Positions 21,893-34,232 are shown, numbered from the stretch's first letter. The stretch: DNA of 64,000 nucleotides from Stomoxys calcitrans (GCF_963082655.1 NC_081554.1:53743609-53807608); one strand, 5' to 3'. The notes: generated from the letters alone by a model not told the origin. Program-made: numbers and translations.

Positions 21893-22310
21893 AAACTAAA
21901 GAAAGGCGGATTGGGATAGATTTTGGCACACATTCTACACGACTATCTCTTTTAGACCAGAAAAGGAAGTGGAAACTGTAGAGGATATAGACATAATGGT
22001 CAAGCGGATCCCGAAGGCCATGAATGTCTCGCTTATGTCAGCATATCCTAGTGCCAAGCGAAGGGACAAACAGCGACGCCATGGTGGACCCCAGAACTAG
22101 TTGGTCTGAGTAAGGACTGCAGAAAACTCTTCAATAGGGCGAAGACACGAGGACACCACACAATTGGGACATCTATAAAACCGAGCTAAGAAAATACCAA
22201 GGCGAGCTGAGAAAGGCTCAGAACAAATCCTTGCTGAAATTCTGCACCTCCTTGGAGGATACATCTGAGGTCTCTAGAGGTTAAGGAAGATCCTATCCTC
22301 GAGACCTTTA
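21893..22310 (+). pseudogene. LINE endonuclease-RT linker
   Basis: The frame reads KKGGLG-like then PEKEVETVEDID, TPWWTPELVGLSKDCRKLFN and RAKTRGHHT, followed by KTELRKYQGELRKAQNKSLL. The PWW box and the RKLFNRAK segment are typical of RNase H-bearing jockey-superfamily LINEs between the endonuclease and RT domains. It is continuous for over 300 bases with few frame breaks, so it is less decayed than its neighbours. Confidence 0.8.
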
Positions 22311-22369
22311 CAGTGGGATATATTTAGAAGTCAGAGAATGCATGGGCAATGTCTAATTAGGAATCACTA

Positions 22370-23060
22370 TAACTACTTTGGAACCAATTAACTTTTGATA
22401 GAACCGATTGGTTATCTGACCACTGTGGAGAAGCCAGGTAGCCATTAAATCCCTGGAGAACGTATTTGTGAATTCAAAAGCCGCCCTCGACTTTGCAGAT
22501 CTCTCAACGAGATGGCTGAATAGTTCAATATTCACTTGTTCTGGGTGCCGATACAGATATCCCAAGGAATTGTAAAGCGGATGAGCTAGAAACTACCTTA
22601 CACTTTCTATGGGACTTGGAATCTATGGGTATGCCTCTAGCGACATATAAGCTAAGTCTGCAGGATCGGGCCCGGAGGCCAACAAATGATAGATGGTCAC
22701 AAATTTTGAAATGCTCACAGGGTGGCTCATGTGGCCTCATCTAGACTTGAAAACATCTACCGCTTTGCTGTCGCTGGCTAGAATAGACGTCTCAGTCATT
22801 GTGCCCGTCATGGCAGATCAGTATCTGATCGGAAAACAAGCTGACAGACTGAAGGTTGCCAGTAATGACTTTTGCCAAAGCTGTGAGGACGTCGAGGAAG
22901 AGAAGACTATCTGCTGTGTCAGAAGGAGTTCCACTTTATGTTCTCATTTCTTTGAGAACTTGTCTAATTTGGCGGATGTGAACATTCGCAAGTTGTTTGG
23001 CTTTTTAAAGCGATCTGGGTGGTTCACCGTTAGGAACTAGAAGGTATCTTCCTTCTCCTG
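22370..23060 (+). pseudogene. LINE RNase H and C-terminal zinc knuckle
   Basis: VNSKAALD, RSLNEMAE, FNIHLFWVP and, after a frameshift, GNCKADEL-like sequence form the RNase H C-terminal half (WVPGH...ADE). WPHLDLKTSTALLSLARIDV follows, then the zinc-binding region with CQSCEDVEEEK and FLKRSGWFT at the end. Two histidine/cysteine ligands are altered. It ends near 23040 with a TAG and a short 3' region (TTACCTAACCTAAAC at 23120), like LINE 3' ends. Confidence 0.8.
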
Positions 23061-23139
23061 TTCCTGTGGTATCAGAATGGACGAAAACGTCTAAGTGAGT
23101 CTGATGGTAGACTAAAACTTTTACCTAACCTAAACTGTA

Positions 23140-23637
23140 ATTAATCTCAAACGTGGTCTTTGGAGGAACAACCATCACCAATTACCGTGGACCTAGTTAC
23201 GAACGTCATCCATACCGCCAAGTTGTCCAAGGCGCTGGGCCTCAACGGAAACTACACTGCTGCTGAAGAACCTAAATGTACCGGCAGTCGATTACCTGAT
23301 TAAGTTCCTTAACCTATGTCTGCACCCTCTTATAGTTCCCATGTCCGGCAAATGAGCAGATTTGTTAACTCTACTGAAGGCAGAAAGAATGCAAGTAATG
23401 TAGGCTGGTACAAGCCGATCTCCATACATTCGCAGTAGCTAAGATACTTGAGACAATAATTTTCCTCAGCCTTGTTGAAGAACATACATGCATCATGTGC
23501 GATTCCGCTACTGAAGTCAGGAAAAGGGTTCGAGCTAGTATATCAGCATGGATTCCGTAATTGTTAACCACGACGACTGCTTTGCACGCCTTCAGTACAC
23601 ATGTTAGCAGATGTCTCCATAAGGTCCAGCCCTGTAA
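23140..23637 (+). pseudogene. LINE RT finger fragment
   Basis: VDLVTNVIHTAKLSKALGLN corresponds to the segment before DGIS. ECT-rich decay follows, then NASNVGWYKPIS, VAKILET-like residues and QHGFR. These mark RT motifs 1-3. The fragment stops at the MITE target site. Confidence 0.7.
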
Positions 23638-23639
23638 TA

Positions 23640-23875
23640 TTGGGTTGCCCAAAAAGTAATTGCGGATTTTTTAAAAGAAAGTAAATGCATTTTTAATAAA
23701 ACTTAGAATGAACTTTAATCAAATATACTTTTTTACACTTTTTTTCTAAAGCAAGCTAAAAGTAACAGCTGATAACTGACAGAAGAAAGAATGCAATTAC
23801 AGAGTCACAAGCTGTGAAAAAATTTCTCAACGCCGACTATATGAAAAATCCGCAATTACTTCTTGGGCAACCCAA
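23640..23875. mobile_element. 236-bp MITE with mariner ends
   Basis: TA at 23638-23639 and 23876-23877 flank TTGGGTTGCCCAAAAAGTAA and its inverted copy. The left 80 bases and right 130 bases match the two ends of the 20.2-kb mariner, with the whole transposase deleted. It has 19 bases near the left end (AAAGAAAGTAAATGC) missing from that copy, so it came from a related element rather than from it. Confidence 0.93.
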
Positions 23876-23877
23876 TA

Positions 23878-23950
23878 TTCAGCCATCTCCTTGAGTGATC
23901 TGCGACAGTCTAAAGCTGATTTTACATTCAGAAATAAAGAGTTTTTCAAA
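23878..23950 (-). pseudogene. LINE RNase H remnant (minus)
   Basis: The minus strand reads LNVKSALDCRRSLKEMAEY, the RNase H segment seen at 22.47 kb on the other strand. The MITE sits exactly where LINE sequence switches orientation. Confidence 0.65.
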
Positions 23951-24048
23951 AGGGACGCTACAAAAGTTGACCGAAAGGGACAGCAAACGACGCCGTATTT
24001 TTTGAAGCTCTTTTGGCATTTCTCTTCAATAAGTTTTGCAATTTCATG

Positions 24049-24697
24049 ATGGAAAGATATTCGAGCCAACAACGAGTCGAAATGGTCAAAATTTACTACC
24101 GAAATTCGGAGTCAGTGGCCTTAACGTTAAGAGCACTACGTCCAAGACCCATTTCTGACTGAATGGCTTCGTCAATTAGCAAAATTTTCGTCATTGGTCA
24201 GGCAGCAATCCACACGTACTCCATGACCCGTCATTGCAACCTGAAAAAATTGCGGTTTATGGGCCGGCGGCGTCATTAGGCCGTACTTCTTCCGTGATAT
24301 TCAAGACCGGTACGTTACTGTTAATGGGAATCGCTACCGTTCACTGATAACAGAATATGTTTGGCCCCAATTGGGTGATAGTGACTTGGAGGACATGTCA
24401 CAATCGATTTATTGGAAGCCAAGTTTGGAGAACGTGTTATCTCACGATATGGTCCAATCGATTGCACGCCACGTTCGTGCGGTTAGACATTTGCTGTGAT
24501 GGGGCTACGTTAAGTCTATGATCTTTGCCAACAAGCCAGCGATGATTCATTAACTTCGTAAGAATAACGAACGTGAAATTGCTGCAGTATCGGTTGGTTT
24601 ATGCTTGAAAACCTTCGAAAATAGGGTTCAACCTCTGGACTTCTGCAAGCATGCCCATGTTATCCATGCAAAAGAAATCGAGTTCCATATAAAATGA
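24049..24697 (+). pseudogene. Tc1/mariner-type transposase (DUF4817/DDE_3 kind), decayed
   Basis: ATG at 24049 opens MERYSSQQRVEMVKIYYRNS, the N-terminal helix-turn-helix of transposases with a DUF4817-type start. After a large internal loss come GLWAGGV, RPYFFRDIQDRYVTVNGNRY, EYVWPQLGDSDLEDM and WGYVKSMIFANKPA, ending AKEIEFHIK and TGA at 24697. The catalytic DDE core is mostly missing or frameshifted. No terminal repeats were found. The same family is the source of the 50329-50935 element. Confidence 0.85.
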
Positions 24698-26380
24698 CAT
24701 CACAGGGATTAAGAATTTCATTGATATCCAACACCGTTTTTAATTTATTTAAAAAAACTTTTGTAGCGCCCTTATTGAAAAATCCTGTAGATTCCCCAGA
24801 GATTATTGGCTGTCTGACTGACCACTGACCTTTATTGTTTTCATTGCAACAATCTCCGCTTGAGCTTAAATCAACCAATTCTGTTGGTCTTCATGGCAAA
24901 GCTAACTAACAAACACCAAAATTAGCGATTTTAAGCTGAGCCATAATGTACGAACATTTCCATGACACCCTGTATGCTTAAAGTCATAATTGAAAGTAGT
25001 AAGTAATAAAGTTCAAATTCAATTTAAAGAAACCTAAAAAAAAGCACAAAAGATAATCATGGCAAATAAAAAACACAAAAAGCAAACACACCGCGAAGTC
25101 TTTTGGTTAAAACTAAGTAAACAAAAACCAGCAGAATAAATTATAATTTATTTTGCTGACTGACTTGTTCGGTAGGCTAGCTAGCTAGCTGGCGAGTTGC
25201 GAATTCGTAAAAAAAAGTAGTTTTTTAAACTGTATTTTCAAGAAAAAGGAACCTTATTCGTAACAGGAGAACAGCTAACCCAGATGCACACCCCCACAAA
25301 AGGCGACTGAAAAAGACCAGCGCATATGAAATTCATGCGAAAGTACAGTACTTGGGGAAAGGAAAAAAAACCAACAACGTCATCTCATCTAGGTGGTTGG
25401 TTGTCGAAAGCGCCGATATGGGGCGGTGTGTGTGTTGGTGGTGCTCTCTTTGCATAACAGCAAAAACCACAAAACGAGTGAAGCGCTCGTTCGATGCCAT
25501 ATGTACTCACACGTTCAAGTGTACTCGACTCGTATCTTTTACACTAGTTGTTGTTCTATGAGGTTGTTTTGCTTTTGCCCAATGCGGTTGGTAGCTTTTG
25601 TTCAGACGTGTGGAGAAAGCATATGCATTAAAGGGGTCTTTACACTCTTGCAATAGCCATATAGCAGAAAACTAAAAGAAAGATAATTAAATGATTTAAA
25701 ATATAAGTTTTATGTCCAAATTCAATGTGTCATATAAACTGATAATACGCAGTCAAATGGCCAATTATATGAAGTTACAGTCCATAAATCAATACCTATA
25801 TATTCTATACTTTCATTATACACATCGTGACAACCTCCCTTTAGTGGAGTAAACACTCTCATCTATCTGTCTGTTTGAGTTCGAGTGGACTTGTTGTATA
25901 CTGAATGGGTGTGTATGTTGTTGTTGTCTTTTGTCATTTTAGTACACCAGACAAGCGAGTTCTACCGCACTCCGAGTTTGAATTGATTGGGCGAACAGCA
26001 ATTATCGTTGGGTGTAATGCAAAAACTGTATAAATGCGCGAGTTTTATTTCATGTGTCAACGAGCTGAGTGTATTGTGGTCTATCAAACAAAAGCAACAA
26101 CCACAGAAAAAAATACAAACAGCTGTTTTTCACTGAACACATTTTTTAAGACGAGGGGTGGTATATTAATTAGCAATCAAAGAGCATTGGAGGACGCTAC
26201 TGTTACTTAAATATAGGTCTGAACAAGTATGCCAAATTTGCCGATTTTTCGGCACTGGCGAATTTTTTTCTTCAATTAATGCAATGTGCCGAGATTTCGA
26301 TTTTTACTTACGAAACGGCGATTTTATCAAACTTTTTAAAATTCACTTTTCTTTCTTTTTGTCATTCCTTTTTCAAAATA
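24698..26380. other. Non-repetitive intergenic DNA
   Basis: Little transposon sequence is recognised here. It includes GCTAGCTAGCTAGCTGGC at 25178-25195 and several GAGTG/CACTC motifs. It is one of the longest non-repeat stretches, so host regulatory or non-coding transcript sequence is possible. Confidence 0.35.
26029..26062 (+). promoter_or_regulatory. Candidate TATA promoter
   Basis: TATAAAT at 26029-26035 lies about 25-30 bases before a weak TCAAC initiator-like site at 26057. No gene start is identified downstream. This is a weak call in AT-rich DNA. Confidence 0.18.
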
Positions 26381-26389
26381 TCGAAATAT

Positions 26390-27085
26390 TAATTTCCGAT
26401 CATTCAATATATATTTGATCGGCGTAAAATTCTAAGATTATCAGGCAAATAGACAGGCAAAGATCGATGAAGGGCGGTACTACTCATAAATTTTGTCTTG
26501 ATATAGTTTTTAAATTAACCGATCTTTCAATTTAACTTTTTAATCTCTAAAAATGAGTATTCAAAGAGAATTCTCCACACCCATGCTTAATACGGAAAAT
26601 CGTCCACAGGTTGCGGATAGTCGAATGCTCTATATGGAGTTGCTGCAACGGCAGTCGCGGAGAATCACCGGTATCGAGAGGAGAGTCTCAGTGAGACTGA
26701 TCCTCGATATGACAAGGCGAGTTATTGGCGCCTTTAAATAACCGATAGCCACCATGTTCCCGCGGCGATCGATCCCTTGGACCTGAACGAGCTTGACGAG
26801 GATCGGCTAAATTCGGAGTTTAGATTTAATTTTGTTTCGATTCCTCCATAAAGTAAGTTACATGAGACCCCTCAAAGGTCTTGGCACTTTCAGCCAAAAT
26901 TGGTTATTTAGATATAGCTACCTCAGAAATCGCGTTTCTTTATCTGAATTTAAAAGATTAAGTTGTATTATATGTCTATATTCGTGCCCATTTTAGTTGT
27001 ATATAGGTGTTTAGGTCGTATTTTTATCGGGGTTCATGATGGTGGGTATATTAAGTTCGGGTGAATTTAAGGCGTTTTTGCTTTG
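26390..27085 (+). repeat. Family A copy interrupted by family C
   Basis: The start (TTCCGATCATTCAATATATA, then CTAAGATTATCAGGC) and the end (CATGATGGTGGGTATATTAA, GTTCGGGTGAATTTAAGGCG) are family A. The middle is occupied by family C at 26600-26815. Confidence 0.6.
26600..26815 (-). repeat. Dispersed repeat C, copy 4 (minus)
   Basis: CCACAGGTTGCGGATAGTCG, TGGAGTTGCTGCAACGGCAG, ATGACAAGGCGAGTTATTGG, matching 598-800 closely. Confidence 0.75.
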
Positions 27086-27589
27086 CTATACGTTTTGTCG
27101 TTTTTTGTCGATTTTTTAAAATTGCAGTACCGAAAATACCCATTTTTTTCCAATAGTGCTGATTTTTCTCCAAATTAATCTGGCAGTCCATATAAATGCC
27201 CAGGATCTAAGTCGAAAAGTCTCTTTAGCCCTTCGGTCTACTTTCCGAGATGTCTTCTTTCTCAATTAACTCTTGAAGCTTCGATCTAAAGCACCCCACA
27301 TGCGAAGTTGATCTGCTACTACAAAAAATGTCGAAATAGAAAAAAATTATGTATGTGAGATTTCAGACGACTTTGATCTATACAGATCAATTTTATTGAA
27401 ATAATCAGTAAAAAAGGAAGGGAAGAGGACACAGACGCGCAAGAAGAAATCGATACGGGTGGGCCAAAGAGAAGCTCTCATAGGTGAAACCTTTGTCCAG
27501 TTAGCCACTTCAGGCTTGTACCGAAGCCCAATATTACGAGAGGGCTAAGTGCCTGTAGATAATCTATGCTCGAAAATAGGTTTTCATCC

Positions 27590-29470
27590 GTAATCCTGTG
27601 TCATCTCCTTGTAATCGCCGGACAAAAACTCAAACGTTGCTCAACCGTCTTCATCTCGCTACCATAAGGCCTGCAGAAGTCCGCCATCAACATTATGCAA
27701 CGCGAAGCCAAAGACCTGTCGTTGCAATGATCGGTCGAGACTCCTGTCAGCAGTTCCAGATCACGATTCTTAGCCCCAGTACAGGTGAGGTAGGCAAAGG
27801 AATAGGTCAATGCACGGCATCAACCCCATGATCATTCGCGCGGTTATCGCAAAAAGCGCAGCAAGAAACTTGTTAGTTCGCCGACCCCGTCGTTCTCCGC
27901 CACTCCATGATGGCTGGGACCCAACAGAACGTGATAGCCCTCCTCATGGTACAAGTAAACTCTTTGCAGCTCCTTGCTAGTCTTGAAATCACATGACCAA
28001 AACCTTCAGAGCCGTACATATATACCGTGACAGTCCAATCGAGCAGCCGCTTCTGCATCAACAACATTGCCTCCAGGATCGTAAAGACCTCAGCAAGAAA
28101 GATGCTACACCCACCAGAAGTCCATGTGATTCCCCAATCTCAAGGAACAAAGGTAGACTTTTTCCCCTATGAGTCCATTAAATTTATACCCGTCCGTGTA
28201 TACAGAAGTACTGGAAAAGGTGGTACCCTCAGCACAGTGAACTATTTTGGCAAAAACGACATCCAATTCTTTAACTAGGAAGAAATCCACTGGTGCACAA
28301 TACGTCACGCAAGCTATGAGTAAACAGAAATATTCGGGGAATAACAGGTTCCTCCTTCAGATAAGCACCAAGTTCCCGACTTCTTCAGACTAATGGTGAT
28401 ATTCTTTGTCCCACACCTAACAAAAAGTTGCAAAGGCATAAGATCATGCATGACATTTAACCACCGCGTACTTGGACTCCCGAGAAAGCAACAACTCTAC
28501 CTCATCCCGGGTTCTCCTCAAATGCCTTGACAACGTTGTCTGACGAAAAGTACCAGGTCAGTCTTTTTTAGTTTATAACAAGACCTTCGCCCATTTAGAC
28601 AGCTTCCTAAGTGCCCCCGGAACGAGTTTCGCAATGGGAGAAAAAATGCGGCCATCTACCATGACGCCCGCGTTATTCTCGTAACCACCCTTTCTTTCTC
28701 GAAGAGAATGTGAATTCCGTACCAGAAACCACAAATGAAGGGATAAAACCCCTACTTGCGGAGTTCCTCTGGTCATCCTTTGCTAAATGAGTCCTTTGCT
28801 AGTGATATATCGTAGAAATCAAATTCATTAGGACAGAGGAGATCCCCAGGTTCACAAAAGATTCAGTATAGATTCCAAGTTTACGTTATTAAAATCAACT
28901 TCTAGGTCCAAAGGTCCAAATGTCAAGTCGCCTATGAAGAAATTCCCTTCGGTGTAGCCAACCACATCATAAAGAGCTCTGTCAACCGATATCAGTGAAG
29001 TGTCTAAAAAGTTTCTAATCATCGAGACGGTCCGAGTACATCGAATCTTTGGCTACTTCTGAGCACCCAGAAAAGTGCGTTGTAACCAGTAGCTCTAGAG
29101 CTTCAGAGCTAGACTTAGTCCAGGTTTCGCTATCTTTCAGTATGCTCGCTAGAGGTTTCGTGTCTTAAAATAATAACTTGCTGAACCAGGAACTCGTTCA
29201 CTCTATATCACTGTTTAGGGACTCATTGTATAGTTCCATATCAGCAAGCAGCTTGATTCTATTCGCTCTATTATAAACCGTTCTTGTTAGCTTCCTCATT
29301 CCAACAAACATTCTACTATCTTTAACCGGTGCAAATGTAGAGCAGTTTTTTCATAACTACTCAACACGGCTCTTGCCACCAGCTTCTACCACCAAACGTG
29401 GTGCTCATGACCCGAAACTTTACGTCAACGCTTTCCATGTAGCGGTTTCAGTTACACTTTCTCGGGTTCC
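27590..29470 (-). pseudogene. LINE with linker, RT, RNase H and zinc knuckle in order
   Basis: Reading the minus strand: MRKLTRTVYNRANRIKLL (about 29300-29220), SSSEALELLVTTHFSGCS (about 29140-29090), TRGTPQVGVLSLHLWFLV from 28773 (RT motif B, consensus GTPQGGVLSP), VYTDGYKFNGLIG near 28190 (RNase H YTDGSK box, Ser lost), ITFCWVPAIMEW near 27910 (WVPGH box decayed) and ADFCRPYGSEMKTVEQRL near 27680 (CCHC knuckle, second Cys lost). The RT YADD box is not intact. It is the best-ordered LINE in the window, but it has many stops and no 5' endonuclease was found. Confidence 0.8.
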
Positions 29471-31000
29471 TCTCAAGTGAGTCGTAGTTAACATAAATCG
29501 AAAATATATATCTATGGTCCGAAAAGAAATACTTCTCGGATGCCCTCCCTAAAAACATTATAAAAAGTTATGTCTAACACCTATTACTGGCGTTCTCGTA
29601 TACTATCTTTTTGCTCTGTTGGGTCAGTCTGTATCCTTGTTGGGCAGGTGAACCACACCGCCACCAGTGATTATCACCCAAGGGTTCTCGGTAGGTAGAA
29701 ACATTTTATATTAAGGTCAGATGGTAGGTAAGTTGTTTTGAAGATCTTAGATTTTTTCCGACTGATTTGGTTGTAATGTAGCATTTCGGCTACTCAGGGA
29801 AACCTTTATTTTTAGTGCTCCTATATATATGGCTTAACCACAATCAAGCTACCCGATTTAGGCCCTTTGAAGCCCATTTGAAGGTACCACCCCACTTTAA
29901 ATAGTTTCAAAATGTTGCCAAAGCGTGTGCTACAATACTAAAGGTTAACAACACTGATTACACCAACCTCAAACATTGATTTTAGGATTGTCGAGTGGTT
30001 GTGAACCAACCAAATAAAAGTGAATGTCAACCAGTCAGTATTAGGTGGAGATTGATACAGTGATGTTGGATAATTGAAGACTAACGCGCATCATATGTTA
30101 TGTTAGGAAATGGCAGATAGTACATTGCAAAAAGAAGATTGTTTTCTCAACTGGCAATTTTGAGCGCAAAACGATATACCCAGTTCCTAGTGAGGGCTCT
30201 TACAGATCAAGGGTAACGTTTCAGCAGTTTGAGATTGAATGCGCATATCGGATAAATTGCACACTATGAAGTTCTTGTCATAGTAATAAAAGTCAAATAT
30301 TAAAAAATCACTGCTGCATTCTCGTTACCTACCATACAGACTTTTTCAAACTATAAAAGCAAAATAAACGTCCTCATAATCCCATCAGGCAAACTAAAGA
30401 ATTCACCTTTTCACCTACCTCACACCCCTTCAAAAGAAGCGCCATACACCTCGCATGAATGTTAAAAAGCGAGTTAAATAAGTTCAATGAACTTTCTCCT
30501 CCATTTTTTTTTACCAAAACCCAATTCGGTGTTAATAACCCGCCAAGAGTTCAACGAACCCCGTTTTTCGTTTTCTTTCCAGTCAGAGTCAATGCCAGCT
30601 ATCCATACATGTTGTTGTTGTCGCCATTGCTGTTGATTGTCGTTGTTGTTGCCCTCAAATGGCAAGACAAGTTGCGAGCTCACGAAAAGTGAAACAAATG
30701 TCCGACCGCAATACCGGGCAAACAGAAATACTAGCAGCATGCAGCGACATTTCAAGTTGCTTCGAATGTTTACACAACAAATAAAGTGTTGCCCAACTAA
30801 GGTAGCTAGCTAATACCATATGTGTTGGAGAAACGAAATATTTACCATTGATCTACATGTGTTAGAAAGGGATGACAACAGATGTTGCAAATATAGTAGA
30901 GCAAGCACTTAGTAGTGCTGCCTTATTTCTTAAGAATGCATGGGTATGAGTTTATACAATAAGTGTCAAAAAACTGATGTAATAAATTTTTATAGAAATA
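29471..31000. other. No gene; minor family A relic
   Basis: ATATATGGCTTAACCACAAT and CCCGATTTAGGCCC at 29825-29880 are a weak family A trace. A poly-Q/leucine-like low-complexity frame at 30460-30750 arises from GTTGTTGTCG repeats. Confidence 0.4.
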
Positions 31001-31004
31001 GAAT

Positions 31005-31189
31005 TTTAGCGTAGGCAATATGAATAACAAATGAAAGGTATTAGCGAGTAGATTACGAATATGTCATATGTCTACAATTAGATCCGGGAAGAAACTACGG
31101 GGTCTTAAAAACTTTGAACGTTGTTAACATAGGCAATATGGCTATCAAATAAAAGGTATTGTCGAGTAGATTACAAATATGGAAGAAAT
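31005..31189. repeat. About 125-bp spaced duplication beside the gap
   Basis: TAGGCAATATGAATAACAAA and GGTATTAGCGAGTAGATTAC (31011-31065) recur as TAGGCAATATGGCTATCAAA and GGTATTGTCGAGTAGATTAC (31132-31185). The second copy runs into the gap. Confidence 0.7.
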
Positions 31190-31389
31190 NNNNNNNNNNN
31201 NNNNNNNNNNNNNNNNNNNNNNNNNNNNNNNNNNNNNNNNNNNNNNNNNNNNNNNNNNNNNNNNNNNNNNNNNNNNNNNNNNNNNNNNNNNNNNNNNNNN
31301 NNNNNNNNNNNNNNNNNNNNNNNNNNNNNNNNNNNNNNNNNNNNNNNNNNNNNNNNNNNNNNNNNNNNNNNNNNNNNNNNNNNNNNNNN
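31190..31389. other. Assembly gap (200 N)
   Basis: Unknown bases. The exact 200-base length suggests an estimated gap. Confidence 1.
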
Positions 31390-31689
31390 ATGTCTCCTGA
31401 AATCAGCCAGCTTTCGTTTCCGGGTGAATATTTTCATCTGAGTTATTCTGGGGTTTATGCGAAGCCTTCGCCCTTCAGACTTCTTCCTTAATCCCCCACT
31501 CATGTAGGGCCCTTAAAATTAAGTCGACCATCTCTAAATTCCCCACTTTGGCCAACCGCATATTAAAGGACACAGTCTATCGAACGACTTTTAGCACAAG
31601 CATGCTGATAGCTGCATACAAGTCAGTATTCACTGAATAAGGTCAAGCCAAGCGATCAGCCGACATACATAGCATTTTTTTTTTAATTT

Positions 31690-31850
31690 TTGGCAGTACT
31701 TGGCATTGAGTATGTCAACTTGTTCTCTTTTTATATTCATTCTTTGTTTACGTTTTCTCCTATTTGATGCCATTTCCAATCGACATATTTGACAACCTTG
31801 TTTTCGCAATTGACCTAACCTTCTATTAGTGAATTCTGCATACCAGTGAA
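31690..31850 (+). repeat. Dispersed repeat D, copy 2
   Basis: TGGCATTGAGTATGTCAACT, TGTTCTCTTTTTATATTCAT and TTCTTTGTTTACGTTTTCTC align with 8428-8645. Confidence 0.6.
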
Positions 31851-33490
31851 AGGTCGAGAAGGTTTCTTATATACGCGTCAAGTAGACTCTCCGGGACTAA
31901 GTAGTTCTGCAAATTCAAATCTGGCCGCATTTTGGTGTGGTATTCCGACGCGAATTAAGTTCACATAGGAATAGCTCCTCCTAGTACGATAAAATAGACT
32001 ATACTTTGCGTTCAAATACATGGTGAAAAGCCCCATATATGACAGTCCCACATATGACAGCCCCATATATAACAGATAACTTACATACATTCGTAAAAAT
32101 GTAGCCAGCTAGTTCATGTTTGTATAGACAATTAACGATAACAAACAATAGATAAACAAACCACTTTGTTCTTTATAGTGCTAAAACGGCATAAGGTTTA
32201 AAACAAAGTTATGTTATTGTCTCTGACGACACATTCTCATACACAATAACCGTTAGACTTGTATACGAGATTCACATACTACATACCTACCCTCTATCAT
32301 TCAGTTTTCTTCATCACATTTTTCATTTTAAACCAAAAACCAGCCAAGTCACGTGCATTTTTCAATGGTGGTGTGAGAGAGAGAGTGTGCGTGTGTGATA
32401 ACAAAACCTTTAAACTTTAACCTTGTAACAATAATGTGCGGTGACTTTTTTGTTCATGGACGGGCATTGACATTGGCCCACAAACCTCTGTTTCCCAACA
32501 TTCTTTGAAGTACAAGGCCAACGAACCGACAAGAACCTTCATCCTCAAGGCTTTGGCCCAATTTTCTAAGGGCACCTACCGTTTTATATGGGGAACACAT
32601 AAAATCTCAGGGTTTTCTTGTTTCATGATTGAGAAGCACTAAGTTTTTGGGTCACATTGAAAGGGGGGTTGGAGGATGTTTTGATTTTTCTATATTCGGG
32701 AATATACCAGGAGTGCTGCTTGGTGATGGTTTTTTTTTGGTTGACAACAAACAAATTCAGAGTCGCTTGACTGTGCCGTCGGTGCTGCCAAGCGACGAAA
32801 CCGTCGTCTTCTTCTGGCTTCTAAGTCGAAATAAAACTTTTCAAGAGGCGTACAAAATCTCATCGTAGTCGTTTCGGAGGGCTCGTAACGACGTTGGCTG
32901 CACAGCCTTACCGATATTTCTATGGGGCCAACAGCAACCTCAGTAGGGTGTTTCATTCCTAATTTGTTTGTCTCATTTGTTTTCATTGGAAATGTGCTGT
33001 TTATTGGGGGAAACTGTCTGCTTTATTTTTTGTTGGTATGTGAGTATGCGCCACCAATAAATATAAGTTGCCGGTGGGGCGGGGCGGTGTATATGTGAAT
33101 TGAGAATATCAACAATCACAACTGTTATGTTTAGGGTTGCCAGGCACACAGAGCTTTTGAAGTAAGAAAATTTTGGGTAATTTTTAAAACATTTCTCATA
33201 AAAAGAATTTAAGTAACCACCGGGTGTATAATTAGCACACCCGGGTACCACACAGAACTGAATTAGGTTCGCATACTGACGTGAACATCAAAAAATTTTT
33301 TCGGCGATAGTTGCACATTCGCTACTGTTTGTGTAGGGAAAAGAACCTCATTTTGTATTATTATTCTAGGTGTTATCTCTGTATCGGCAAATATCAGCCA
33401 AAAATATGTGACTGGAAAGTCTTGAATGACAATAGTTTCTCTGGTTATCGTTACATTACATTAACTTTTGGTAAAAATACTGCAGACAGA
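31851..33490. other. No recognised feature
   Basis: A CATATATGACAGTCCCACATATGACAGC direct repeat lies near 32035-32065 and a short GA run near 32378. A Ser/Arg-rich minus frame at 32690-32986 has no identifiable domain. Confidence 0.4.
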
Positions 33491-33494
33491 AAAA

Positions 33495-34230
33495 GGCTCA
33501 GATAAGATACTGGCTGGAATTCTGCAGCTCTGTTCAAGATACATCAGAGGCCTCTAGTTTACAGAAGAGCCTTCACACCTTTTAGGGTAGGGTACATTTA
33601 GAAGTCAGAGAATGAATTGACAATAAACGATTTTGTGGAATACTCTCTAAAGAACAACGAGGCTTCGGAATAGGTTGTCACTTATATGCCTCCGTGATGG
33701 ATTGTTCAGGAAATTGTAACTGTATTAAGAATCTTTGGGGCGATCAAGGTTATTAAATTGAATTACAAGTTGTACCCGATAGACTGGGTTCCTGGCTTAA
33801 AAAGATATACTATGCTTCTGTCGGAATGTCATATGTATATTGCTGTGGGATGGAGGGACAAAAACGCTCTAAGAGTTTTAATAGATACATATTTCAGGCA
33901 TCCTTTCATGACCTAGACGGCTGTATAGACAGGGATCGGATTTGTAGAACTATATATATGTGTCAGTACAGGGACAAAATATGAGGTTTAACTGCCTCAA
34001 TTACTTTCGAATATAGCCATTTACAATAGAAAAAAACCTAAAAGAAGGGTGTTAACGTAGTTGTGTATGCTGATATCGTGGCAATTACAGTAAGGGAAAA
34101 GATTTTCGGCACTCTTAGGGTCGTCCTCCAGGAAGCTCTACGTACGAAAGCGAAGTGGGTGGCCAAAAGTGGTGTATTAATCCGTTTTAGAAGGAAGCGG
34201 TGTTCTTGGAAGGAGGTAATGTTCCATTTA
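33495..34230 (+). pseudogene. LINE linker and RT motif fragments
   Basis: DRKRLR / RKAQIRYWLEFCSSVQDTSE at about 33487-33550 is the same linker as at 22.2 kb. From about 34050 the frame GVNVVVYADIVAITVREKIF matches the RT catalytic VVAYADDVAI box, with the second Asp replaced by Ile. WVAKSG follows. The RT therefore lacks a metal-binding residue and is dead. Confidence 0.75.
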
Positions 34231-34232
34231 CG

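Noticed and set aside
30459..30755. Overlapping 77- and 93-codon frames
   Set aside because: Low-complexity GTTGTTGTCG repeats; no domain on either strand.
31159..31503. Frames spanning the gap
   Set aside because: They consist mainly of unknown bases.
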